Shown piece after piece: positions 49,908 to 59,884 of a stretch of 64,000 bases of DNA; position 1 is the first letter of the stretch; each line of letters begins with the position of its first letter. Under the pieces are notes generated by a model. That model was not told the DNA's origin. It did not search any database and saw only the letters and a program-made list of their open reading frames with translations. Location of the stretch: contig NZ_JACCHP010000007.1 in the NCBI RefSeq assembly GCF_016031625.1, positions 248,001 through 312,000 of the forward strand, given 5' to 3'. The translations under genes and the position numbers were made by a program. This DNA comes from Bradyrhizobium agreste. Lineage in GTDB: Bacteria; Pseudomonadota; Alphaproteobacteria; Rhizobiales; Xanthobacteraceae.

Positions 49908-51289
49908 AAGGAGTCCGTCGAACAGTCGCCGCCCTCGAGCCTGATCTGGTGCGCACGATATCCTTCGGGGAAGCTCACGAAATAGTCCTTGTCGAGCTCG
50001 AGGCCGCCGTTGCGACCGACATTGGCCATGACTTCCACGCCCGGAACTCCGTCGGGATAGAACTGGTCGTCCCAGGTGGAATAGAGCGAATTGGTCCAGT
50101 ACACGCGCCGGCCGTCGCGGCTGATCTCGACCATCTGCGGACCCGCCGCAAAGGCCTTGCCGTTCGGATGCGGCGTGCGCCGCGCGATGCCGCCGATGTG
50201 GACTGAGCCCGCAAGCTTCGGCTTTCTGGGATCGCTGACGTCGTACTGGCGCATTTCACCGGTGCCCCAGCACGAGACATAGAGAAACCGATCGTCCATC
50301 GACAGGTCGATGTCCGTCACCAGCGGCGGCACGGCGCCAAATCCCTGCAGCAGCGGCGGCAGCTTCTCCTTGGGCGCGGGTTCGGGAGGAATCGTCGCCG
50401 TCTTCTCGGCATGGAATTTTCCATCCGCGCGCCACCAGGTCCAGATCGATGCTTCGAGATTGGTGGTGTCGACCACGACGCCGACGAAGCCGTACTCGCG
50501 AACCGGATCGTGCGCCGGCCGCACCTCCAGCGCCATCTGATGATTGGCGCCGAGGTCGATGGTCTGGACGTTGCGACGGGCGCGAAGGTCCCAGAAGTGG
50601 AGACGATGGCCGTATTTATTCGCAAGCAGATCTTCCGGGACGATCCCGTTCTCGAACTGCGGCGGTAACGCCCATTCGCTCGTCACCATGTAATCGCGCG
50701 GCAGATTCCACCAGAAGTCATAATGCTTTGTCTGCGGGCCGCGATCGATCTCCCATCGTCCAAGAACTTCGAACGTCTCGCAATCCATGATGAAGACGCC
50801 CGGAGGTCCGTTGGTGCCGTCCTTGCCGCCGCCGCCCAGCGTGCTCACGTAAATGCCGTCCGGCCCGCAATGGATCGTGTGCGGCCGCGAGTAGCCGGTC
50901 TTCTTGAAGACCTCCTCTGGCTCGATGATCTTGTGGATCCTGGCTTGGGTCGGATCGGGCTTGGTATCGATGACATAGATTCGCGACGAGCGCAGCCCGG
51001 GGATGATCAGATAGCGCCGCTCGATGAAGGCGTGTCCGGCGAGCGGCGACAGAGCGGAGGAGCAGGCATTCCAGCCGAAGTGATGAAACTCATCGCCCTT
51101 GCTGGGCATCGTGACGGTGTGGACGATCTGGCTATAAGTCGGCGATCCCGGCTTGACGTCGATGACCGCGAGAGCGTCCGGCTTTGAGAAATCCGGACTG
51201 AGCAGCAAGGTGTAAGCAAAATTCTCCGCAGGCGCTTCCATCGCAAGCTTGGGCGATGCGTGAAAGGTGGGATCCGGCCTCATCGTCAT
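49889..51289 (-). CDS. SBP56/selenium-binding protein, methanethiol oxidase family
   Basis: 466 residues, seven-bladed beta-propeller. Typical phrases are NFAYTLLLSPDFSKPDALAVIDVKPGSPTYSQIVHTVTMP, HHFGWNACSSAL, YSRPHTIHCGPDGIYVSTLGGGG and SCWGTGEMRQYDVSDPRKPKLAGSVHIGG. Methanethiol oxidases (copper-dependent in bacteria) yield formaldehyde, hydrogen sulfide and hydrogen peroxide. No signal peptide is visible, which differs from exported forms. The start has GAGGAAG upstream. The overlapping membrane protein may be a partner. Confidence 0.92.
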   Translation of the reverse strand: MTMRPDPTFHASPKLAMEAPAENFAYTLLLSPDFSKPDALAVIDVKPGSPTYSQIVHTVTMPSKGDEFHHFGWNACSSALSPLAGHAFIERRYLIIPGLRSSRIYVIDTKPDPTQARIHKIIEPEEVFKKTGYSRPHTIHCGPDGIYVSTLGGGGKDGTNGPPGVFIMDCETFEVLGRWEIDRGPQTKHYDFWWNLPRDYMVTSEWALPPQFENGIVPEDLLANKYGHRLHFWDLRARRNVQTIDLGANHQMALEVRPAHDPVREYGFVGVVVDTTNLEASIWTWWRADGKFHAEKTATIPPEPAPKEKLPPLLQGFGAVPPLVTDIDLSMDDRFLYVSCWGTGEMRQYDVSDPRKPKLAGSVHIGGIARRTPHPNGKAFAAGPQMVEISRDGRRVYWTNSLYSTWDDQFYPDGVPGVEVMANVGRNGGLELDKDYFVSFPEGYRAHQIRLEGGDCSTDSFCYPSV

Positions 51290-51478
51290 GGGACTTCCTC
51301 CCTGTTCTGTCGGTTTGCACCAACCTGGCTCGGGATAGTGGCAAGAGAAGAGCTGTTGCGCGATGTCTTGGGACTCTCCGCAGGGTCGGTTGGCGAGCGT
51401 ACAATATGCCATCGCCGGGCTATGGGAAACGGCCCAGCCCGCGCTAATTCGACGCCTTCAGGCGAACTGGGCGGTCCT

Positions 51479-51566
51479 CGTCATTGCGAGCGAAGCGAAG
51501 CAATCCAGACTCTTCTCCGCAGAAGCAGCCTGGATTGCTTCGTCGCAAGGGCTCCTCGCAATGACG
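51479..51566. repeat. Palindromic intergenic repeat (CATTGCGA type), second copy
   Basis: Outer arms CGTCATTGCGAGCG and CTCGCAATGACG, inner AAGCAATCCAG/CTGGATTGCTT. The right half is nearly identical to that of 21202-21324, so it is the same family. It lies between SBP56 and the DHDPS-like gene. Confidence 0.88.
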
Positions 51567-51576
51567 TAGGAGAGAG

Positions 51577-52515
51577 CTATTTCCCCCACCGGAGCGCCAG
51601 TGCGTCGCGTTCCTTGGCGAGCTCCAGTAGCCCCGCCCGCGTTGCCGGATGCAGCGGCTGCAGCGGATGGCGCACCGCCTCCGACTTGATCACGCCGCCG
51701 GCCTGCATCATCACCTTGCAGGCGATCAGGCCGCATTGGCGGTTCTCGTAATTGATCAGCGGCAGCCAGCGCTCGTAGGCGGCCTTCGCCTTTTCGCGAT
51801 CGCCGGCGAAATAGGGATCGATGATCTGGCGGATGCCGTCGGGATAGCCGCCGCCGGTCATGGCGCCGGTGGCGCCGGCGTCGAGATCGGCGAGCAGCGT
51901 GATCGCCTCCTCGCCGTCCCAGGGGCCTTCGATGTCCTTACCGCCCGCCTCGATCAGGCTGCGGAGTTTTGAGGCCGCGCCCGGCACCTCGATCTTGAAA
52001 TAGCGGATATTGGAAAACTCGCGTGACAGCCGCGCCAGCAGCTCGACCGACAACGGCGTGCCGGCAACCGGCGCGTCCTGGATCATGATCGGGATATTGA
52101 TCGCGCCGGAGAGCACCTTGAAGAACTCGACGATGCCTTTCTCGGGGACGCGGAAGGTCGCGCCGTGATAAGGCGGCATCACCATCACCATGGCGGCACC
52201 CGCCGCCTCGGCGTGCTTGCTGCGCGCCGCGCAGACGGCCGAGCTGAAATGCGTGGTGGTGACGATCACGGGAACCCGGCCGGCCACATGTTCCAGGACC
52301 GTGTGCATCACCGTCTCGCGCTCGGCATCGGTGAGCACGAACTGCTCGGAGAAATTGGCGAGGATGCAAATGCCGTGCGAGCCGGCATCGATCATGAAAT
52401 CGATGCAGCGGCGCTGGCCCTCGAGGTCGAGCTCGCCGCGCTCGTCGAAGATGGTGGGCGCGACCGGGAACACGCCGCGATAGGGGCGTTGGGCCTTGCT
52501 TGTGGTGACCGGCAT
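51577..52515 (-). CDS. Dihydrodipicolinate synthase/N-acetylneuraminate lyase family protein
   Basis: 312 residues. A class I aldolase of the DapA superfamily: YRGVFPVAPTIFDERGELDLEGQRRCIDFMIDAGSHGICILANFSEQFVLTDAERE, VIVTTTHFSS, MPPYHGATFR and the Schiff-base Lys in IRYFKIEVPG. The substrate loop differs from true DapA, so the protein probably cleaves a 2-keto-3-deoxy sugar acid or related compound. The start is 52515 (GGAG six upstream; an earlier ATG at 52527 is possible). It stands alone between two repeats. Confidence 0.87.
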   Translation of the reverse strand: MPVTTSKAQRPYRGVFPVAPTIFDERGELDLEGQRRCIDFMIDAGSHGICILANFSEQFVLTDAERETVMHTVLEHVAGRVPVIVTTTHFSSAVCAARSKHAEAAGAAMVMVMPPYHGATFRVPEKGIVEFFKVLSGAINIPIMIQDAPVAGTPLSVELLARLSREFSNIRYFKIEVPGAASKLRSLIEAGGKDIEGPWDGEEAITLLADLDAGATGAMTGGGYPDGIRQIIDPYFAGDREKAKAAYERWLPLINYENRQCGLIACKVMMQAGGVIKSEAVRHPLQPLHPATRAGLLELAKERDALALRWGK

Positions 52516-52652
52516 CGAACTCTCCATCCCTGATGTGTCTTGCGTCTGTCGCCGCGCTCGCGGGAGCGAGGCGGCACAGATGTACCCGCAGTGCCGAGCT
52601 GCGGCAATGCCCGCGCGAGTTGGATGGAGAACTGAGAGGAAGCCCGCCTGCG

Positions 52653-52772
52653 GCCATCCTTCGAGACGCCCGCCTGCGGCGGGCCCTCAGGATGAGGTCT
52701 CGTTTCGTGGCGAAATATCAGACCCTCATAGTGAGGAGCCCGCCAGAGCGGGCGTCTCGAACTATGCAGGCC
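52653..52772. repeat. Palindromic intergenic repeat, about 120 bp
   Basis: Inverted arms GGCCATCCTTCGAGACGCCC (left) and GGGCGTCTCGAACTATGCAGG (right), with CTCAGGATGAGG against CCTCATAGTGAGG in the centre. It lies between two genes on the minus strand. Confidence 0.78.
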
Positions 52773-52821
52773 GAGCACGTCCGGCAAACTCCCAGCTGCC
52801 ATGTGCGATTGCCATGCGAGA

Positions 52822-54903
52822 CTACGCGCTCTTCACGGCGCCCAGGAAGCCCTCGACCGCGACGCGAAGACGATCGGCATCCGCCGACATCTTCTTGACG
52901 GACTCCGACAGCACCGTGCCGGCGTTGCCGGTCTCCTGGTTGAGCCTGGCGACGCTGCCGATCGTGTCGGTGACCTCGCGGGTGCCCTGGGCCGCCTGCT
53001 GGAAGTTGCGCGAGATTTCCGTCGTCGCCGCGCGCTGCTGTTCGACCGCAGCGGCGATCGCCGTCATCTTCTCGTCGATGCCGCTGATGGCGCCGCCGAT
53101 CGACCGGATTGCGGCGACCGCCTGGCCGGTAGCGCCCTGGATTTCCTCGACCTGGCGCGAGATCTCTTCCGTCGCCGTCGCGGTCTGCGCCGCGAGGCTC
53201 TTGACCTCACCGGCAACCACGGCGAAGCCGCGGCCGGCCTCGCCCGCGCGCGCGGCTTCGATGGTGGCGTTCAATGCCAGCAGATTGGTCTGGGCGGCGA
53301 TCGCGTTGATCATTTTCACGACCTCGCCAATGCGGCTGGCTGTCTGGTCGAGGATCTCGACTGTCGCATTGGTCTGCTCGGCCTGGGCCACGGCCTCGCG
53401 GGCCTCGCGCGCGCTCGACTGCACCTGCGCGGAGATCTCGCCCACGGATGCGGAGAGCTCCTCGGTCGCGGCGGCGATGGTCTCGAGATTATTGGTGGCC
53501 TGCTCCGCTGCCGAGGAGACCGCCGCGGTCTGGCTGCTCGATTCCAAGACCAGCGAACGCACGCCGTTCGCGGTGGCATCGAGCTCCCGCGTCGAGGCCG
53601 CAACGCTCTGGATCACCGCCTGCACCGTATCGTCGAAGCTGCGGCAGGCGGCATCGACGGTGCCGGAGCGGGCGAGCTGGAGCGCCTGCTGCGATTCGCG
53701 TTCCCGGCCGAGCCGCTCCGCGGTCGCCGCGCTCTCGCGCAGGCTTTCGAGCGCAGCCGCCATGGTGCCGAACTCGTCGGGATGCCGCGATTGCGGCACC
53801 GGCGTCGCATAGTCGCGGGCGCTGATGCGGGCGATGGCATCGAGGATGGCGCGCACCGGCCGCATCAGGCGATTGCGGACCACGAACACACCGGCCATGG
53901 TCACGGCCAGCGCGAGCAGGAACGCGAGGGATTGCACGACGAGATTGGTCAGCGCTTTCGCCTGAACCGCCTCCGCGCGCGCGATCGACAGGTCGAGCGC
54001 CTTGTTCGCGACTGCGACGATGGAGGCGAAGGGAGACTGGCACAACGCGTTCCATTCCGAGGCGGGCATCGCGGGCCGGCCGCTGCCGTCGAAGCCCTTG
54101 GTGAGCTCGCCGATCCGCTTGAGGGCCCCTTCCGTCTTGGCCCTCGCCTCCTTGGCCGCGTTGACGAGCTCGGCCGGCACGTCAGGCGCGGCCAACAGTT
54201 CCTCCATGCCGGTCCAGCCCGCGGTGACGACGCCGTTCCAGCCGGCCACGGTCTGCTTCTGGGCCTCGTCGAGCGGCTTGCTGGCGTTGACGTTCGGCCG
54301 CAGGGTCGAGCACTGGATGCCGTAGCGGTCGCGCACCTGCCAGGCCAGGCGGCGGGCCTGGATCATGCGGGCGATGTAGGGATCGTTCATCCAGGCGCGG
54401 TTCGACACCGCGGTGGACGCGAGATTGGCGGTCTCGATGACCTTGGTGACCGCATCGTACCAGGGCGCGGTACGCTCCAGCTTGCGCTCGGCGCGCGGCA
54501 GCCTGGCCTCGTCGTAGAACAACTGGAATTTTGGCGCGGCCTCGCTCCAGCGCTGCTTCAGCGTGCCGGCGAGCTCGTCGCGGCTAGCGAATTCGACGGT
54601 GGAGAGCGCGGCGCTGATGGCGTCAAAACCGGCCTGCTCCGCCTTCTCGGCAACGCCGAGCTTGGCGCGCGGATCGTCCTCGCCGAGCAGCGCGCTCTGG
54701 GCATCGCCGCGATTGCTGCGCAGGGCAACCACGCCATGGAAGATCGACTTGTCGGCATTCGCGAGCCGTTCGGTCTCCAGACTGTCGCTATAGCGGCCGA
54801 AAGCCCCGACCATCTGGATGGCCGTGCTGGTCAGCGCGCTGGCCGCCAGCAGCACCATCAGCACCAGGAGAAGCGTGCTTACCGATTTCTTGAAAATGGA
54901 CAT
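52822..54903 (-). CDS. Methyl-accepting chemotaxis protein
   Basis: 693 residues. Membrane helix at about 8-32, a long periplasmic helical sensor of about 330 residues (without clear PAS), a second helix near 375-398 and a HAMP domain around [25 protein letters not shown]. The cytoplasmic coiled coil contains the hairpin tip [37 protein letters not shown]. It signals to CheW/CheA. No C-terminal CheR pentapeptide is seen (ends GAVKSA). No other che genes are nearby. Confidence 0.95.
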   Translation of the reverse strand: MSIFKKSVSTLLLVLMVLLAASALTSTAIQMVGAFGRYSDSLETERLANADKSIFHGVVALRSNRGDAQSALLGEDDPRAKLGVAEKAEQAGFDAISAALSTVEFASRDELAGTLKQRWSEAAPKFQLFYDEARLPRAERKLERTAPWYDAVTKVIETANLASTAVSNRAWMNDPYIARMIQARRLAWQVRDRYGIQCSTLRPNVNASKPLDEAQKQTVAGWNGVVTAGWTGMEELLAAPDVPAELVNAAKEARAKTEGALKRIGELTKGFDGSGRPAMPASEWNALCQSPFASIVAVANKALDLSIARAEAVQAKALTNLVVQSLAFLLALAVTMAGVFVVRNRLMRPVRAILDAIARISARDYATPVPQSRHPDEFGTMAAALESLRESAATAERLGRERESQQALQLARSGTVDAACRSFDDTVQAVIQSVAASTRELDATANGVRSLVLESSSQTAAVSSAAEQATNNLETIAAATEELSASVGEISAQVQSSAREAREAVAQAEQTNATVEILDQTASRIGEVVKMINAIAAQTNLLALNATIEAARAGEAGRGFAVVAGEVKSLAAQTATATEEISRQVEEIQGATGQAVAAIRSIGGAISGIDEKMTAIAAAVEQQRAATTEISRNFQQAAQGTREVTDTIGSVARLNQETGNAGTVLSESVKKMSADADRLRVAVEGFLGAVKSA

Positions 54904-55021
54904 GGACCCAAACCCGCTCGCCGCGAGCGGGCATCTTGCACGGCCACATGCCAAAGTTTCGTTAAGGTTTATATCAAATGATAAGCGCGCCCCGAGTTGC
55001 CGGCCCGTCCTGGGAGCCGGT

Positions 55022-55792
55022 TCACGCCACCTTGGTGAAATCCGGCGGGCGGCGTTCCGCAAACGCCGTAAACGCCTCGCGCGCTTCGGCCGTGCGCAGG
55101 CGCTGCGCGAACTGCTCGCCTTCGGCCTGCATCTGCGCGACCAGCGCCTCGCCGTTGCGCATCAGCCGCTTGGTCGCGACGAGGGCCCCGGCCGGCTGGC
55201 GGGCGAGACGCTGCGCCAGCGCAAGCGCCTCGGCGTCGAGCTTGTCGAGCGGCACCACGCGGTTGGCGAGGCCCCAGTCCAGCGCAGACTTGGCCGGCAC
55301 GGTTTCGCCAAGCGCGAACATCTCGTAGGCGCGCGCGTGGCCGATGCGCGCCGGCATCAACAGGCTGGAGGCGGCTTCGGGCACCAGCGCGAGGCTGACG
55401 AACGGCGTCGACAATTGCGCGTTGTCGGCGAGCACGACGAGGTCGCAATGCAGCAGCATCGTGGTGCCGACGCCGACGGCACGCCCCTGCACGGCAGCAA
55501 CCAGCGGCCGGGTGCAGCGTGCCAGCGACTGGATGAAGCGAACCACGTTGCGGCTGCCCTCGGACTTGCCGGCCGCGACGGCCGCGAACTCGCCGACATC
55601 GTTGCCGGCGGTGAACATGTCGCCCTCGCCCCGGATCAGGATCACGCGAGCGGATTGGTCGAACTCGGCGGATTCGATCGCGTCGGCAAGCTTGCGGTAC
55701 ATCGCATCCGTCAGCGCGTTCTTCTTGTCGGGACGTGCCAGGGTGAGGGTGAGGATTCCGCCGCTGTTCTCGATCCGGACGTGCTCGGTCAT
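55022..55792 (-). CDS. Enoyl-CoA hydratase/isomerase family protein
   Basis: 256 residues, crotonase fold. It has the oxyanion segment [10 protein letters not shown] and the second glycine region [21 protein letters not shown]. The catalytic position is in [12 protein letters not shown], where a Glu (LALVPEA) is kept; the second usual Glu is at the end of the preceding oxyanion helix in part of the family. It could be a hydratase or isomerase. It lies 14 bases downstream of the MarR gene on the same strand, suggesting co-regulation. Confidence 0.87.
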   Translation of the reverse strand: MTEHVRIENSGGILTLTLARPDKKNALTDAMYRKLADAIESAEFDQSARVILIRGEGDMFTAGNDVGEFAAVAAGKSEGSRNVVRFIQSLARCTRPLVAAVQGRAVGVGTTMLLHCDLVVLADNAQLSTPFVSLALVPEAASSLLMPARIGHARAYEMFALGETVPAKSALDWGLANRVVPLDKLDAEALALAQRLARQPAGALVATKRLMRNGEALVAQMQAEGEQFAQRLRTAEAREAFTAFAERRPPDFTKVA

Positions 55793-55806
55793 TGGTCTGC
55801 TCCGTT

Positions 55807-56256
55807 TTATTCGTCTGAATGTCTTGGAAACTTGTCCTGAATGCTCGTCAGCCAGCGTGCGACGATGTCGATTTCCGCGGCCGTGAAACCTTCCGTCAGC
55901 GCTGCGTTGACCTCCGCCGCGCTCAACTTCGCCTGTGCCAGCGCGGTGCGCCCCTTCGGCGTCAACCAGATGCGAAAGGCGCGGCCATCCTCGCGGTCAG
56001 CCCGCCGCTCGATCAACTTCGCAGCCACCGTGCGGTCGACGAGGCCGGAAATGCCGGCTGGTCCCATGTCGAGCGCCACGCCCGCCTCGCCCATCAGGAT
56101 GCCATCCTGCTTGCCAAGGATGAACAGCAGCCCGGCCTGCGCCGGCGTCACCTCGCTCTCGGGCCGCGCCGCCATCCAGCGCTGCAGCCGGCGATGGGCG
56201 ACACTCAGCAGGTAGATCAGCCGATGGCGCCGGGTGCCGGCGTCGTTATTTCGCAT
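55807..56256 (-). CDS. MarR family transcriptional regulator
   Basis: 149 residues. The winged helix contains LTPAQAGLLFILGKQDGILMGEAGVALDMGPAGISGLVDRTVAAKLIERRADREDGRAFRIWLTPKG, which is the MarR fold. The start codon lies in the 12-bp palindrome TTCGCATGCGAA (56250-56261), so auto-regulation is likely. It is transcribed ahead of the enoyl-CoA hydratase gene and away from the AAA+ gene at 56453, and could control either. Confidence 0.9.
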   Translation of the reverse strand: MRNNDAGTRRHRLIYLLSVAHRRLQRWMAARPESEVTPAQAGLLFILGKQDGILMGEAGVALDMGPAGISGLVDRTVAAKLIERRADREDGRAFRIWLTPKGRTALAQAKLSAAEVNAALTEGFTAAEIDIVARWLTSIQDKFPRHSDE

Positions 56257-56261
56257 GCGAA
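56250..56261. promoter_or_regulatory. 12-bp palindrome over the MarR start codon
   Basis: TTCGCATGCGAA is a perfect palindrome at 56250-56261, with the start codon CAT (minus ATG) inside. Downstream TATATAAG fits a -10 element of the plus or minus strand. MarR operators of this size and position are common; binding is inferred. Confidence 0.55.
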
Positions 56262-56452
56262 CTATATAAGCAGGGCAGCTCGGATTGTCAAAGACGATGC
56301 TCTTTGCCGACGCGGCGCGCGAAGGTCGCGAGCAGATCAGCGGATCTGGAATCGAGCATCAAATGGAAATGGCGACCATGCCGCTTGACGGCTGCCCTGT
56401 TTTATGTTCATTGTTTGTTCTATTCTAGCTCAAGTTGCAGTGGAGTCATTTC

Positions 56453-58174
56453 ATGACGGAAGTTGCGCGGGGGGAGCATGGGCCGGCTCAGCTGGTGTTT
56501 CACAATGACGACGATACGCCGGACGAATTCGTCATCGGACTGCTCCGCCAGGTTTTCGGCAAGACGGACCGTGAGGCCTCCGCGCTGATAGCCCGCATCG
56601 AGCGCGAGGAGAAAGCCGCCTGCGGTCCCTACCCGCAATCCGTCGCAGAGGCGCTCTTCAAGTCGGCCCAACAATATATCTGGCTCCGCCAGCAGCCCCT
56701 GAAGATCACTCTTGAAGAGATCAGGACCCCTTGCGAGCTCTGCGGCAAGCCTGAAGGACAGACGGAGGTGCGGATCGGGGAGCGCACAGTCTGGCTGTGC
56801 AGCGACTGTATTCGCGCAGCAGACACCACGCCGTCGCCAGAGCCGGAGGAGTTCGAATATGCTTGCGACGTGCTGGACTGGCATTTTGCCGACATCGCGC
56901 GCAGCAAACTCGTGACCACCATCCGACAGTTCCCCGGCCACATGCGGGTGGACGTCCAGGCAGCGATCGACCGACTGTTCAGCGAGGGAATTCAGCTATT
57001 CGGCCTGAACGAGGAACAACGCTACGAAACGCTGTCGATCTCGCGGCTCCTGCGGGACGGTCGCTATGCGATCGCGATTGCACCACTGCAATATTCCGAT
57101 GTGGATGTCGGCGAGAGGAGCCCGGTCAAATGTCTCGATAACGGCCTGTGGTTGTGCGAGCAGGATGGTCTTCGCTATGCGGTCTTGCTCTGTGCTCACC
57201 GCGAATTCAGCCGCGAACCGGGAATTCGGATTGAGATCCTCGTGCCGTCAGGCAGTGCAGGCGCGGCCCTCGTCCAGACGTGTTTTGGCGAACTGGAGCA
57301 GGCCGTGCAAGCTGCGCGCAGTTATCGCGGCAAGATCCTGTCGCTCGACGCCGATTCCGACTATCGCGGCCGCTCGCGCGGCATCACCGTGCATCGGTTG
57401 GCGCCGGTGTCGCGGAACGACGTAATCCTGCCCGAGCAGACCTTGCGGTTGCTCGATCGCAACGTTCTGACTTTCGTCGACACCCGCGATCAATTGCGCC
57501 GGCTCGGCCAGTCGACACGCAAAGGCATCTTGCTTTACGGACCGCCAGGCACTGGTAAGACCCACACGATCCGCTATCTCGCAACACATTTGCCCGGGCA
57601 TACGACGCTGATCATCACCGCCGAGCAAATCGGCCTTCTCGGCGCCTATATGAGCCTGGCGCGGCTGCTCCAACCCTCGATGGTCGTGATCGAGGACGTC
57701 GATCTCATCGCCCGCGACCGCGACGACATGGGCCCGTGCGAGGAGTCCATGTTGAATAAGCTGCTCAACGAGATGGACGGATTGAAGGAGGACGCAGATA
57801 TCCTGTTCGTCCTGACCACCAACCGGCCTGAGGATCTCGAAGGAGCCCTTGCTGGTCGGCCCGGCCGCATCGATCAGGCCATTGAAGTGCCACTCCCCGA
57901 TGAGACCGGCCGCGGCCAGCTGGTGCGGCTTTATGGCAAAGGACTTCCGCTTGACGACACGATCATCGCAGAGGCCGCCCAACGCAGCGAAGGCACGAGT
58001 TGCGCCTTCATCAAGGAACTGATGCGGCGGCTGGCGCAAGCGAGCTTGGCGCGCGACGGCGGCAAGTCGATCGTCTCGGCCGATATCGACGAAGCTCTCG
58101 ACGACATGCTGTTCTCCGGCGGCCGGCTCAATGCGCGGCTGCTTGGCGGCGCCCACGCCATGGCGGCGGGGTAG
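56453..58174 (+). CDS. Fusion of ClpS-like adaptor domain, ClpX-type zinc finger and AAA+ ATPase
   Basis: 573 residues. Residues about 12-90 are ClpS-like (FHNDDDTPDEFVIGLLRQVF, then RIEREEKAACGPYPQSVAEAL). Residues 94-120 have a C4 zinc site C94-x2-C97-x18-C116-x2-C119, like the ClpX N-domain. A middle region (120-330) has no match that I know. An AAA+ module follows (about 340-550): Walker A GPPGTGKT (363-370), Walker B region VVIEDVD (411-417), sensor-1 TTNRPED, arginine fingers in LAGRPGRID. There is no protease domain and no ClpP loop that I can see. The ClpS His (E. coli H66) aligns to Glu50 and Met40 to Asp24. Start: ATG 56453 with GGAG upstream. Confidence 0.8.
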   Translation: MTEVARGEHGPAQLVFHNDDDTPDEFVIGLLRQVFGKTDREASALIARIEREEKAACGPYPQSVAEALFKSAQQYIWLRQQPLKITLEEIRTPCELCGKPEGQTEVRIGERTVWLCSDCIRAADTTPSPEPEEFEYACDVLDWHFADIARSKLVTTIRQFPGHMRVDVQAAIDRLFSEGIQLFGLNEEQRYETLSISRLLRDGRYAIAIAPLQYSDVDVGERSPVKCLDNGLWLCEQDGLRYAVLLCAHREFSREPGIRIEILVPSGSAGAALVQTCFGELEQAVQAARSYRGKILSLDADSDYRGRSRGITVHRLAPVSRNDVILPEQTLRLLDRNVLTFVDTRDQLRRLGQSTRKGILLYGPPGTGKTHTIRYLATHLPGHTTLIITAEQIGLLGAYMSLARLLQPSMVVIEDVDLIARDRDDMGPCEESMLNKLLNEMDGLKEDADILFVLTTNRPEDLEGALAGRPGRIDQAIEVPLPDETGRGQLVRLYGKGLPLDDTIIAEAAQRSEGTSCAFIKELMRRLAQASLARDGGKSIVSADIDEALDDMLFSGGRLNARLLGGAHAMAAG

Positions 58175-58207
58175 CACCCGCCACCACAGCGGTCGGCTCG
58201 TGCCGCA

Positions 58208-59884
58208 TTACGGCGCGCAGGTAAAGCTCGACGCCTCGGTCACTGGGCCGTTCTTGTAATGCGGCCAGGCCGGCCAGCGGCATAGCGGCAGCGCGCGCAA
58301 CGTCGCGAAGGACGGCGCCTCGACCTTCTGCTCGGCAACGACGAGGTCGCCGGGCGCCTTGCCGTTCTCGACCCAGTCGACCAGCACGCTCAACATGTCG
58401 ACATTGGCCGGCGCGCCGGAGCCGACATGGTCGACGCCGGGCGCGGTGTAGAGGCGCGCGAACTCGGCGGTCTCGGCCTTGCCCATCTTGCGCTCGACGG
58501 TCTCGAAATAGCGGATGCCGGCATAGGGGCTCTGGGCGTAGTCGGCCATGTGCTCGAGCACGATCAGCCGGCCGCCCCGCGCCCGGAAGCGGCTGAGATC
58601 AGGATCGGTGGAATCCATCAGGCTGGAGACCTCGAGCAGCCGCGCCTTGTGCTGTTCGGGCTTGTAGGTGGTGACGTCGAGCTTCGGATCGCGCGCGAAG
58701 ACATATTGGATGCCGCCGGCGCCGTAGATCCAGGCGATGCCGTTGTTCGGTGCAGGCGGCTGTGCCGGCGGCGCGGTGCCGAGCCACCAGGAGACCCAGC
58801 CGCCGGTCGGCCCGACCGCGGGGATGTCCTCGCCGGAGACGCCCCAGCCCGGATAATCGTCGAGACCGTTGGCGAGCACGAAGGGGAATTTGTAGGTGGC
58901 ATGCAGCGTGTTCACCGCCTTGATCTGCGCGTCGGTGAGACATTGGTCGCCGCTCTGCCCGGCCGCGCAGCGCAGCGTCTCGACCTTGAACGCCGCCTTG
59001 CAGCCGACGGGATCCTGCACCAGCGCATCGTCGGAGCCGTCGGCCTTGTCGCAAGCCGCGCGCACGGCCTCACCGACGAGCTTGACCTGCGCCGGGTTGA
59101 TCCAGCCCTCGCCCATGGTGACGAGACCCGAGCGCGTGCCCGCATGCTGCAGCCCGACCCAGTTGATCACGGGCACGCGGGCGAAGATGCCGTCGAAATC
59201 ATCCGGATAGCGCTGCGCCATGGTGAGGCCTTCGCGGCCGCCCTCGGACGAGCCCATGAAGTACATCTTCTCCGGCTTCCTGCCGTAGGCCCGCTGCATC
59301 AGCCCGACCGCAGCGTCGCGCACCTTCTTGTAGGCGCGATGGGCAAAATTCTCGAAGGCTTCGTCGTTCAGCGCAAAGACCTGCGGCGGCTCGCCCCGCT
59401 TGGTCTCGTGGCCAGAGTCGGTGCCGTAGGTGACGAAGCCGCGCGCCAGCGGCGACGGCTTGTCAAAGGGGTAGGCCGGCGGCAGCGCAAGGCCGGTGAT
59501 CAGCACACCGTTGAAGCCGCCGCCGCCATATTGCAGCGAGCGCCCGTTCCATTCGACGGGAAGGTTGACCTGGAATCTGATCGGGGGCGCCTTGGGATCG
59601 GTGGGATCGATATGGCCGAGCACCTTGCAGAAGCGCGGATTGGCCGGTGTGATGCGCCCCGACGGCGTCGGCCCACGCTCGGCCACGGCCAGTTGCGACG
59701 GCGCCTGCAAGCTCGCGGAATCGATCTTCACGGCGTCATCGCCGCCGACGAGCCCCTTGCAGACAGTCTCGGCGTCTTCCGCCAGCGTTGCCGCCGCGGC
59801 GGTGCTGGCGTCCATCACGGCCACAGCACCGACCAGCCATCCACACAGCGTCACGGCCTTGCGCATCATCGTTTCCGTCCCCAT
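58208..59884 (-). CDS. Tannase/feruloyl esterase family hydrolase
   Basis: 558 residues from ATG 59884. The signal peptide is at the N-terminus (RKAVTLCGWLVGAVAVMDASTAAAA). The catalytic serine lies in MGSSEGGREG, and Cys residues expected to form the CS-D-HC disulfide pattern are present (one near CKGLVGG and one close to the C-terminus at CAP). The body contains VNLPVEWNGRSLQYGGGGFNG, GYGTDSGHET-like sequence and a long lid (residues about 250-480). It is exported and probably hydrolyses aromatic esters. The gene is alone, convergent with the AAA+ fusion gene. Confidence 0.9.
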   Translation of the reverse strand: MGTETMMRKAVTLCGWLVGAVAVMDASTAAAATLAEDAETVCKGLVGGDDAVKIDSASLQAPSQLAVAERGPTPSGRITPANPRFCKVLGHIDPTDPKAPPIRFQVNLPVEWNGRSLQYGGGGFNGVLITGLALPPAYPFDKPSPLARGFVTYGTDSGHETKRGEPPQVFALNDEAFENFAHRAYKKVRDAAVGLMQRAYGRKPEKMYFMGSSEGGREGLTMAQRYPDDFDGIFARVPVINWVGLQHAGTRSGLVTMGEGWINPAQVKLVGEAVRAACDKADGSDDALVQDPVGCKAAFKVETLRCAAGQSGDQCLTDAQIKAVNTLHATYKFPFVLANGLDDYPGWGVSGEDIPAVGPTGGWVSWWLGTAPPAQPPAPNNGIAWIYGAGGIQYVFARDPKLDVTTYKPEQHKARLLEVSSLMDSTDPDLSRFRARGGRLIVLEHMADYAQSPYAGIRYFETVERKMGKAETAEFARLYTAPGVDHVGSGAPANVDMLSVLVDWVENGKAPGDLVVAEQKVEAPSFATLRALPLCRWPAWPHYKNGPVTEASSFTCAP

